Assembly: GCA_020055645.1 (NCBI GenBank)
Contig: CM034546.1
Span: forward strand, 88,102,001 to 88,166,000
Source: Tomocerus qinae
Lineage: Eukaryota > Arthropoda > Collembola > Entomobryomorpha > Tomoceridae
Direction: 5' to 3'
DNA: 64,000 bases
Positions 36,901 through 48,900 of the stretch are shown piece by piece. A program made the translations under genes and the position numbers. The notes under the pieces are model-generated. The model was not told where the DNA came from. It saw only the letters and a program-made list of their open reading frames with translations, and searched no databases. Position 1 is the first letter of the stretch. Each line of letters starts with the position of its first letter.

Positions 36901-39900
36901 CTACTATCATTCTACCAAAAATGTGCACATGGTCGCCTTTAGTCAGGCGAGCTTCTGTTACGGCTTGCTGTAGGTTTTGTTCTCTACTCCTGTACTCGAA
37001 AAAGAGTAAAATTTGAAAGTGAGTAGCGTCCACTCCTTTTTGGCAACAGTCCATACTCATTTCCAAGCACGTACGTGCTTGGACGTGTCCAGTGGGGGAG
37101 GGTGTGCAGCGCCCCTCTCAAAGTAACGTTACCTTATACCCCAAGTTAAAAATGTGACCTTAGTGGGTGGCCAGAGTATGTTACCGATCGCCAATATGCT
37201 ATTTTAATACAAACATATTGACTTAGGCATCGAAAATCTCTTGCAACCTGGATGGTTGCTGTGGAAATCGGCAAACGCCCCGCCCCCAAATTAGGAGGAG
37301 CTTACGTGTTCTCAGTCAATAGAATGTCACGCTCCCTTCGGGGGCGTGGCTAAAGCTAAAGTGTGGAAATTAGCCAGTGGGCGGGGCCTGTTACACTGGA
37401 AATTATTTTTTTTCCGATGCCTATTGACCCTAGATATAGTAACATGAAATTTTAGAATATTTTTTGACTATTGGAGTAACTCATTGAGCATACTATTATA
37501 CCATTAATGTATATCGTATATTTTATACATTGTGATGGTCGACATTATATTCAGGATTCCAAAAATGTACCACACAAGAAAATCGGGTAAGAACTTTAGA
37601 CAGAATTCCAAGAGTTGTAAAGCAATTTTTACATGTATTTTGATGATCATCAGATATTTCCAAATCTGAGGTACCGGGAGCTTAAAATCCTGGTGCATAC
37701 AAACGTAAATGATCTCTTGACTACCATATTCCTCATTAACTATTTTTGGGAAAGTCCTGAAGGATCCCAGATTTCTGATCCAACACACATAAAGTAAATT
37801 CAATAAAGATTCCTCGGAACTTATTCTAGAGGTTATATTTTGAAAATTTCACAATTTTGTCTTTGATTGGAAGATACAGGGATCACAAAATGCAAATACA
37901 GGATTATGTATCAATTTCAAGTTTCAAAATATGATATCTTCAAGCCAGAGACAAAAATGTGAAGTTTTCAAAGTATAACCTCTAGAATAAGTTTTGAAGA
38001 ATCTTTTTTACATTTACTACATGGGTGTAGGACCAGTCTTCTCTGATCCTTTAGGACTTTCCCAAAAAAAGTACGAATTTTCGAGATTCCCATTTACCCG
38101 GTTGGGTTGCTGCAAACGGGACGCAGTAACCGAAAATTTTCTAAGTTCTTTTCCCAATGCAAAAATCAGGCAACAAATTTCTAAGTATTTTCAATACCAG
38201 GCACTATTTGCCTCTTTTTGACCTAACCTAATAAAATTGAAACGACCAAACATTTATTATGTTAATTTTTATGGGAGGGTGAGGAGGGTGAGGAGTGCGA
38301 GGGTGAGGAGGGTGAGGAGGGTGAGGAGGGTGAGGAGGTTGAGGAGTGTGAGAGTGAGGGTGAGGAGTACATTTTTTACATTACGTATTTGAAGAGTTAT
38401 ATTGGGGAGGAGTAAATAAAATGTAGAATCATCAATTTCTTAATCCCCTGGGGGGAATCTATCAAGGTACTACAAAGGGAATTATTATTAGATACCTGAC
38501 AAATGTAAGCAGGTTATCTGAAAAAATAATTTAATTGTTTTGTTTGTAACTAAGCAAAACAAGGTCGGCCTATACGCTTTAAAACCCTTTATCTATTTAT
38601 ACCCCAAATGGGAATGTTGCTATGTAGAAACAAAAACTTTAAATCGTTAATTTTTTACCAAAATAAAGTTTTAGAATACTGGACCTACAAGTGCAAGATT
38701 GGCACTGCTGAAAAGCCGAGATTTTACTCCACAAAGATTTTGTTTTTACATAAAGCTTTTTTGGTACTAAAATGTCAATAACTACGAAACAAAGCAATAA
38801 AACGAAAAAAGTACTTACAACTTAGTAGAGTAGAATCTCGGCTTTTAAATTAACGATTTAAAGTTTTTGTTTCTACATAGCAACATTCCCATTTGGGGTA
38901 TAAATAGATAAAGGGTTTTAAAGCGTATAGGCCGACCTTAATTATATTGTTTTGCTTAGTTACAAACAAAACAATTAAATTATTTTTTCAGATAACCTGC
39001 TTACATTTGTCAGGTATCTAATAATAATTCCCTTTGTAGTACCTTGATAGATTACCCCCAGGGGATTAAGAAATTGATGATTCTACATTTTATTTACTCC
39101 TCCCCAATATAACTCTTCAAATACGTAATGTAAAAAATGTACTCCTCACCCTCACTCTCACACTCCTCACCCGCCTCACCCTCACCCGCCTCACCCTCCT
39201 CACCCTCGCACTCCTCACCCTCCTCACCCTCGCACTCCTCACCCTCCTCACCCTCGCACTCCTCACCCTCCTCACCCTCGCACTCCTCACCCTCCTCACC
39301 CTCCCACTCCTCACCCTCATGCAACGGCTGGCTTACTTCAACCACGGGTGGCTTATACAATGACTATGTACTGAACACTAAATATTTCATTCTTACATTG
39401 GGGAAAGAACTTAGAAAAATTTGGGTGTCATTTTCCATTGGGAAAAAAGCTTAGAACATTTCCGGTTACTGACTGCGTCCGTTTGCAGCAACCCAACCCA
39501 ACCCATTTACCCTCTATGATAATTTTTGCTGGTTACCTAGCAGCGTCCCCATTTGTGGCAAAAACAGTCTTTTGAAATCTGCACCACTGCCTTAAACGGT
39601 GCAAAAGCTTTACAGAATCGAAAACTGACTCACTTTTTTGGGAATCTAACTTTTATTAAACCAATTCAAAATTCAAAACATCAATGTAAATGACCAAATT
39701 GAATTTTCCCGCACATGAAGTAATAGAAACCTATGAGCGCACTGAAAGCTGGAAAAATTTTCATACAGAATGCATGCATTGTTCCTGTTTTTTGTGCCTT
39801 GTAAGTCGTAGGAGACTATAGACCGCGCAGTGCATAATTGCGTACTGCCATGAAATTGTTCTGCTTTGGACGTGTTGGAATTTGCCTCATTATGTGCGTT

Positions 39901-42900
39901 ATTATGTGCTTAGCTGCGTTTTAGAATTACGGCAAATCAACACACAGAAGTACAAACAAACCTACGGAATTAGACTTGACTGTAGCCGTTTATTTATAAG
40001 GATTTCAATCAACAAATTTGTTGCATTTTGCGATACTAAAACTGTACAATTGCAGATGTAGAAAATTAAGTTTACAGTAGTCGTTGTTTTTAAATACGAA
40101 ATATATTTTAATAAAAGGAATTAATAATTATTTTGATAAAATTATTTAAATGCTAAAATGTCTACGCTTACATGCTCTTTAACAGAGTTTTAGAGTCTTA
40201 TTATATTGAAAAAACTTTTTATAGTTCATTCCAAAAATCAAAAAAAAATTGCTTAAAAAAATTTTGTGCCAATTCAGTTAAAAACGGAAAATTCCGTAGA
40301 TTTGAATTAATATAACGATAGTTTGTAGAAAAAGGCAATCTTAATGCATCTCTTCCGAGTTCCATTTTAGCTGGCTAAAAATGATTTTGAATAGCCAGAA
40401 ATGAAATACCTAATTAGCTGATAAGTCAAAAAATAATTATTATTCTTTTAATTTTCAACCAAAACAATAATGACTTTCTTAGTTCCATGGCTCTATTTAT
40501 TTTATTTTTGGCAATAGACATTTCAATATATTTTGTCGCCTAAAATAGACTTTTTTGTCATTTTATCAAAACGCATTTAGTTGGACACGCTACACAAGAC
40601 TTTCCTACCACACCTTGATTTAGTATTGCATATTTGGGAGTTGTTATTATAGGGCCTCGCGCGAACATTTCGCAATATAGAGCCGCCACTGACTCCGGGA
40701 CTGCAATATCGTCGCGGATGTCCTTCGCGTTGGTCCCCCGGCTCCCTGGGCGCCGAAGGCCCCCGAAAAATTTTTTTGGGTCACGGATTAGGTCAGCCAA
40801 AAAGTAAGTTTTAGGCGCCCCTCTGGGTGCCCAAAGAAGAATGTTGTTCCGAAAGTTGTGTATGACCGATTTGAGTGACACTTTCTCAAAACTCGATCAA
40901 TATTAGTTAATTGGCCTGCCAAATATAAATGAATAAGGAAAACGAATGATTTCCTATTATCCAGTTATACATGGTTATACTACTGTACAATAAAATACTG
41001 CTAGTATAATTTATGACATGACACCATAGCAGGCAATATATTACATCAGTCCAATCTTTCACTTTCAAATACTCTAGGTGTTGTAAGTCACTGCAAATGA
41101 GCTGAAAATTTGCATTATTGCCGAAAGTTCCCCATCCAGATGCGTCCAAATGCACGAGATTGGGGAGGATTCCTAAGAAACGTGAAAACCATTTGGAATG
41201 TCCAATGAAATTAGCTCGATGACTCTGTTCATACATTTTCTGATTTCCTCCCATTTCTAGTTTTTTAATACGATGACGGAAGACACGTTGCTCAAACGGA
41301 TTAAGAATGATCGGACCGTCGCACCATGTGGTATTAGTACAATACAACTCCTCCAACCGATTCAGTTTTGCCAAGAAATCAAGATCGTTGTAGAAACTAT
41401 CAGGTCCAGAAACGCTTAGACAGCGGAGAAAGGGCAAGGAAATATTCAGAAATACTTTTTCACTTGCTGAGGGAATATCTTCCAGGTAAAGTTCTTCGAG
41501 AATGTTCCCTTTATTGCTGAGGAAATGAACGAGGGCGTTAACGCTGAAACGGCAGGAGTTGAGGCGAATTCCTGTCAAATTACAAAGCGCAACTGTGTCT
41601 CCAAGAGCAATCAAATCATCCGACGATAAATTGCTGTTTGAAAAGTCGATGAACCTTAGTTGTCCAGTGTAGCCAAAGCGGTTGACGTAGTTTTGTATTG
41701 GTTCTATAGTTGTATTTAAATTGAAATGAAAAATTATGTAGATTGAGTATCATTTTCAACAATATAGCAAAAATCCAAATGTGTTATTAGAAGTATTATC
41801 GTTTGTTATAAGTTATAACTAAATACAATAAATTATTATAATACCATTTTATCAAGGTGCGTATATAGCAACCAACACCCGATTTATAACAGGTGACGAA
41901 CCAAGCCCATTTTTCCATTGAAATGTCAGGAATAATCTGCGGGACCAAATGGTCCCGGACTGTCCCAGCTCAGTTCGGTTGCTATAGGTAACAAGCTACA
42001 ACTAAGCTGGGACAGTCCGGGACCAAATGATAGGCTGGGACGAAGAACAAGCAACCAGACTTCATTTTAAAATTACTCCCCAATCCATGGCGACAATAAA
42101 GTAAAATGTTGATAAACTCGACATACTTTATTAAGGGTGCAGTTACTGAATTAGCCAAGAAAAAAATTTAAATACTAAGTTAGTTTCTAATGGTTCCCAG
42201 AATCTAAAATCTTCCACACAGACACTACTACTAGGTGCAGTATTAGAACTACAACCCCTCATGCAGCGCAGTAGTACCAAACGGAACATTAATTTCTAAA
42301 TGAGGTTTATTCTAACCTGTGTAGACGGAAAGTTGCGTAATATGCATTATTACAAATTATTTCTTTAGTATTTTAATTTAATGGTTAGTTTGGAGTGATG
42401 GATGATTTCCTATCAAAAATATGTCTTTTGGTTCAACATTATTCTTGCATTTTTCGGTTCAGTATTTTAAAACTTTGTATAATTTTGCGGATATAAGTAT
42501 AATGGTCTGAATCACGAAATACCATAAAAACACAACCAGAAATTAAATTAAAATTGCAAAATAAGTAGAAGCCAAAATAAAACTGCTATTTCAATTTTAG
42601 ATTCGGCTCTAATTATTTCGTAAAGAAGACTGTTTGTTCTGATACAAGGATAACTAATTAAATACAACACAGGGTTATTACTTATAATATCCCATATCCC
42701 CCATCGCGCTCCGAGTAGGAATTAGAAAGCTCGCTCACCCATTTGTAAAGAACGTTTATGCTGATATGATGGGCGCAAAGCGAGTCAAAAATACTTCGAA
42801 AACAATAGATTTAAAGTTCTAAAAATTCTCACTTTCCAAATTTTTGGATTCACTTCCGAAAAGAATGTTTGGAAATAAAAATTCCAGAGTAATAAGAATC

Positions 42901-45900
42901 GCATTGGTGATTTTTTCAGCAATTTTTATAAAAATGTTCAGAAAAATATTCTTTAAAAAATGGCCAAGAATGGCTTGTTTCTGATCTGTCTGAGAGCTGT
43001 ATTAGAGATCCAACCTGTAGAATTCCGACCTTTATTCGATTTTTTTTGTAATTTAACCGATTTGTGACGTCACACGGCGACATTTCCTATACATTTCCAT
43101 GGGGCAGAAAAATATTTTAGACAAAATTATTTTAATTTTTTGACATGCACTTTTATCACGCCCCATGCAAATGCATAGGAAAGTCGCCGTGTGACGTCAT
43201 AAATCGGTTTACATACACAAAAATTCAGAAGTGCCTGGGAATTCCAAACCTATTTTATTTCTACTAGCCTTGGTAGAAAACGGTATTATAACATATTATT
43301 AGTAATAACCATATGTACACCCCTGAACAATTAAGAAAATTGGAAAAAAATCTTGAAATTAAGAGTTCAGGAATATTTGCGTTTGGTAATCACTCGTCTA
43401 AGTGACTGCGCCCTTAATTTTTAATAAACTCTGGTTGTTGATTTTGTAATGTAAACAAAATTTTAAAATGAAGTCTGGTTGCATGTTCTTCGTCCCAGCC
43501 TATCAAATGGTCCCGCAGATTATTCCTAAAATAAAGGCTTGATTCGTCACCTTTATTTATTGTTACAATACGCAAACATGTCTGTACAGAAAGGATAGGA
43601 GATTTATTCTTGCTATCCTTCTACGCTAATAAAGTTTCCATAGGGTTAGATTTGTCGCCAAGTCAGTCTGTGTTAAAATGGGTTTTAACCTGTGAAAGCT
43701 ATGTCACACCCTACTGCCCCGTACGAAAGTCATTTTGGATATGATCTCTATGCTGTTTCCATAGGGCTGTAAAAAACAGATCAAGTTGGTCAATCTCCAT
43801 TTAAGTTTACAAATTTGATCTGTTTTTTACAGCCCTATAGAAACAGCTTAGAGATCATATCCAAAATGACTTTCGTACGGGGCAGTAGGGTGTGACATAG
43901 CTTTCACAGGTTAAAACCCATTTTAACACAGACTGACTTGGCGACAAATCTAACCCTATGGAAACTTTATTAGCGTAGAAGGATAGCAAGAATAAATCTC
44001 CTATCCTTTCTGTACGGACATGTTTGCGTATTGTAACAATACATGCACCTTGCATTTTATGTATTGTCAAAACCAAATCACTTCTTCTGTATAGATAGGT
44101 AGGATGCAATCCTTTATGTACTAAATTAGTTTCCATAGGGTTAGATTTGTCGCCCGTCCGGTGTGTGTTAAAATTGGTTTTAACCTGTGAAAGCTATGTC
44201 ACGCCTTACTGCCCTGTACGAAAGTCATTTTGGATATGATCGCTAGGCTGTTTCCAGTTTCGGGGCAGGAATGTGAAAAACATTTAAAATTGGGTAATGG
44301 TTATTTTCAGTCTGCACTCTGTACATGTTCAAAAAAATTGCTTTTTTATTAACCTTAATTGTAATTATCAATTATTGAAACGTAACTCCTTACAAATTAA
44401 TAATAAAAACATGAAGCTATGGATGATGGATAATTGACTGCTTGAATACGACAAGGGGGTTAGATATTTTCATTGGATAAATACCTTAGCAACCCTAATA
44501 AGTTATGTGTATTAAAGTAGATGGTGTTTGTTTACAATTTATTTACAAAAAACACCCTTGTCGTATTGAACCAGTCAATTGTTGTTAGAAGAAATCAATG
44601 AAACATTTACATTTTACGTATTTAAATGAGAATACAGAATATAGCACTGCACTTTGAAATAATTGTGGAGGTCATTGTTGCGTCACATTGGATGTTGTTG
44701 CCAGTAAGTCCAGGAAATAAATACCAAAGACAGGGAACGAAAGCGGTGAGAAGGCCGAGTTAAATCGCAATAAGATACCACATATTTAGGGTTGATCCAC
44801 ATATTACGTAATCAAAAAATGTAGCCAGGATTCCAAAAATGTAAGTCCCAAAAAAATCGGTCTTATCTTTCGGGAGTAATTAAGCCAGAAGTAAAACATT
44901 TTTTAACATGCATTTAGATAGGCCCGGTTGCTATGAAGGCTTCCGTGGTGAGCCTCCTTAATAAATAAAATTTTAGGCATTCGAATTGAATTTTTGATTC
45001 GAACTTATTATGATGACATATCATAGGGGAGTCCGGCAAATGTTGACAGTCGATGACAGAGGGAAAAGATGGTTCTAAAAACGGCTACATTTTTTGATTA
45101 CGTAATATGTAGATCAACCCTAAATATGTGGTATCTTATTGCGATTTAACTCGGCCTTCTCACCGCTTTCGTTCCCTGTCTTTGGTATTTATTTCCTGGA
45201 CTTACTGGCAACAACATCCAATGAGACGCAACAATGACCTCCACAATTATTTCAAAGTGCAGTGCTATATTCTGTATTCTCATTTAAATACGTAAAATCT
45301 ACATGTTTCATTGATTTCTTCTAACAACAATTATCCATCATCCATAGCTTCATGTTTTTATCATTAATTTGTAAGGAGTTACGTTTCAATAATTGATAAT
45401 TACAATTAAGGTTAATAAAAAAGCAATTTTTTTGAACATGTACAGAGTGCAGACTGAAAATAACCATTACCCAATTTTAAATGTTTTTCACATTCCTGCC
45501 CCGAAACTGGAAACAGCCTAGCGATCATATACAAAATGACTTTCGTACAGGGCAGTAAGGCGTGACATAGCTTTCACAGGTTAAAACCAATTTTAACACA
45601 CACCGGACGGGCGACAAATCTAACCCTATGGAAACTAATTTGGCTGAATTTAGACAGCGGTGTCCCGTTTCCTTTGTTTCCTTCGTTTCCTGCGTTGCCT
45701 TCTTCCGTTTCCTACCTCACCGTTTCCTTCAGTGTTGTTTTAACCTCTCATATTTTCTCCGTTTCCTTTTTTCTGTTTAAATGTAATAAACTACTCTTTT
45801 GTTTCCAGCGTTTCCTTCGTTTCCTACAAACCTAATAAAATGCAGTACAACGCTAGTGTTTAAGGTTGTTTAAGCCCATTGCTCTGATCTAGGGGATTTT

Positions 45901-48900
45901 CTAGCATCTGCAGGTGGCAGAAAGTCCCTGGGGACTTTCGAGCACCCTTTTTCCATTTTCAAAATGTTCCCGAAGGCAGACTAAATATTTGTTGAATTTA
46001 AGCAGCGATACCTTGTTGTATATGTTGCCGATCACTATTTTCGCCTCTTTTCTGACCTAACCTAATAAAAGATAAACTATTTTTAATTAGGTTAGGTCAA
46101 AAAAGACCGACAAATAGTGACCGGTAACACCTTGTTGTATATGTTGCCGATCACTATTTTCGCCTCTATTCTGACCTAACCTAATAAAAGATAAACTAGC
46201 GATACCTTGTTGTATATGTTGCCGATCACTATTTTCGCCTCTTTTCTGACCTAACCTAATAAAAGATAAACTATTTTTAATTAGGTTAGGTCAAAAAAGA
46301 CCGACAAATAGTGACCGGTAACACCTTGTTGTATATGTTGCCGATCACTATTTTCGCCTCTTTTCTGACCTAACCTAATAAAAGATAAACTATTTTTAAT
46401 TTGGTTAGGTCAAAAAAGACCGACAAATAGTGACCGGTAACACCTTGTTGTATATGTTGCCGATCACTATTTTCGCCTCTTTTCTGACCTAACCTAATAA
46501 AAGATAAACTATTTTTAATTAGGTTAGGTCAAAAAAGACCGACAAATAGTGACCGGTAACACCTTGTTGTATATGTTGCCGGTCACTATTTTCGCCTCTT
46601 TTCTGACCTAACCTAATAAAAGACTTAAAAGATAAACTATTTTTAATTAGGTTAGGTCAAAAAAGACCGACAAATAGTGACCCGTAACACCTTGTTGTAT
46701 ATGTTGCCGGTCACTATTTTCACCTCTTTTCTGACCTAACCTAATAAAAGATAAACTATTTTTAATTAGGTTAGGTCAAAAAAGACCGACAAATAGTGAC
46801 CGGTAACGAGATACTGATTATTATTTTATGATGATGATGATTTAGAATTAATTTTAATGATAATAATCTGCCTTTGGGAACTTTTGGGAATTATAAAAAA
46901 GGATGATAGAAAGTCCCCTAGACGTTGCTCTGAGAATGGGCATTGGGTACATTTACATTGTATGGACGGTGTAGGAAACGCAGGAAACAAAAGAGTAGTT
47001 TATTACATTTTAACAGAAAAAAGGAAACGGAGAAAATATGAGAGGTTAAAAGAACACTGAAGGAAACGGTGAGGAAGGAAACGGAGGAAACGGAAGAAGG
47101 CAACGCAGGAAACGAAGGAAACAAAGGAAACGGGACACCGCTGTCTAAATTCAGCCACTAATTTAGTACATAAAGGATAGCATCCATACCTATCTATACA
47201 GAAGAAGTGATTTGGTTTTGACAATAATGCAATTGCAAATTATGAAAGTATTAGTATGGTGACCCGTCCTACGGACGGGTTTAATAACAAGGGGCTTGAA
47301 ATTTCAAAAAAAAATGAAAAAAAGTTTTTTAATTTGAATACTAATTTAAAACAAACTTCAAAAATTTATTATTTGCAAAAATGTTTTAAATTTAACCCTT
47401 AAACTTATGAATTTAACTCCATACCTGTTCGTTTACTAAGTTGAGAAATTTGGGTTGAAGTCTCCCACCCATGCTACACAATTTAGGAATATGAGTTGGA
47501 AGTCTCCCACTTATGTTCCCCCCTAGGAATATGAGTTGGAAGTCTCCCACTCATGCTACACCTTTTAGGAATATGAGTTGGAAGTCTCCCACTCATGCTA
47601 CACCAGTTAGGAATATGAGTTGGAAGTCTCCCACCCATGCTACACAATTTAGGAATATGATTTGGATGCTACACATTTCAGGAATATGAATTGGAAATAT
47701 CCCACTTATGCTACACCATTAGTGAATTTTATTTGGAAGTGTGAAGTGGCCCAATTATGCTACACCTTTTAGAAATAAGTTGGTCAAGCCGAGAATATAA
47801 TATTATTTATTTCCGTTTGTGTGTTGAAAGCCTGGATTTGTTTGTAACATTCTAACGCCACTGAGCCAAATTCAGGCTCTGAAATAATAGCACACATTAA
47901 TTTTTCCCTTTTATTAAGAGAGATTGCAAAATTTACCAATACTCCAGCGCGGCTTTAAGCGATTAAGTTGCACTCCTGCTCCATCTGGGATGCATGTAAG
48001 AGACAAATATCTAATGGTGAAGTGACAACAAAGGAATTGAATGAAATGTGACGAAAGCCAGATTCAATATTTTGGATTCAATAAATTTACCTCAAAGGAC
48101 CTCCACACCATTTGAGAAGACTCCAAAGGGCGTTATCTACCATATACGAACTCTTTTCTATAATGAGTTCTTTCATTCTCGTGAAAGTACCATTTCGAAA
48201 GTGAACTCCGAAATACTTTTTTATGAGCTCTGAATTAAATGAATACATTTCAGATGTCCAGGCGATTTGTAAATGCTCGAGATTGGAGCATCGAGCCAAA
48301 ACGTCAATGAACCCTGTTAGGGACATTTTAGAATTACGGATATGAAGATAAGTCATCGATGATCCATGCTTCAGCCAAAATTCTTGCTGTACAGTGTTCG
48401 ATATATCGTAGATGAAGGACGCTAATATTCTGAATTGAGTCCAAATAATTGGCGATTTATTAAAAATGTTCATTGCTTCGTTAAAGTTGTGCTTGATAGT
48501 CACGACAGGAAGATTCTTTTTCAGGCTGGGCTCAGAAGAAATAACTTCTAGCCATTTCTTGCATGTTTCGCGGACAGGAAGCAACTCATTCCAGTTAAAA
48601 TTTTTGAATATCGTTGCCAAGAACTGTACGCAATATGATAATAATTCGATCTTGCAAAAATAATAACTAAAAAAGTGATGCTTATATTATTAGGTAAATT
48701 CGTTATTATCAATAATTAAGGTATTAACCTTCTCATTGTAAATAACCAAAGATATTGAAGTGATTTCTTGTTCATCATTGGGGAAGTAAAACGTCACTCT
48801 GGATCGAGCCCTGGGTCGTGGATGTTTCTGGAGTGAAGAAATGAGAGTAGTCTCTACCGGAGAGCGATTAATTGTCACAACGACTGGAGTGTTTTCTACT

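Larger units (their letters stand above)
44052..47232. repeat. Large palindrome, about 770-bp arms, interrupted in both arms
   Basis: Left arm about 44052-44820; right arm about 45075-45641 continuing at 47157-47232. Landmarks on both arms: CAAAACCAAATCACTTCTTC, GTTTCCATAGGGTTAG, GAAACTGGAAACAGCC, TTCAATAATTGATAATTACA, CCTGGACTTACTGGCAACAA, TACGTAATATGTGGATCAACC-type sequence near the centre. The left arm has a 141-bp insertion, the right arm a 1.5-kb insertion. Located in intron 3 of the F-box/LRR gene. Confidence 0.87.

Noticed and set aside
39094-39454. Acidic Glu/Gly-rich or Ser/Pro-rich proteins on either strand
   Set aside because: All frames stay open because of a GAGGGTGAGGAG microsatellite inside a palindromic transposon; its other arm holds the same microsatellite.
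40558-40881. 107-codon minus-strand open frame as the last exon of the F-box/LRR gene
   Set aside because: No LRR pattern. Exon 4's phase-0 donor joins exon 34574-34439 with a continuous leucine-rich repeat, which is far better evidence.
40907-40918. Tiny terminal exon (two codons and stop) for the F-box/LRR gene
   Set aside because: The acceptor is plausible and phase fits, but it would orphan the three downstream LRR exons that continue the protein in phase. It could be an alternative end.
43855-44136. 93-codon minus-strand open frame
   Set aside because: Lies in a palindrome arm; the same codons appear on the opposite arm, with no domain.
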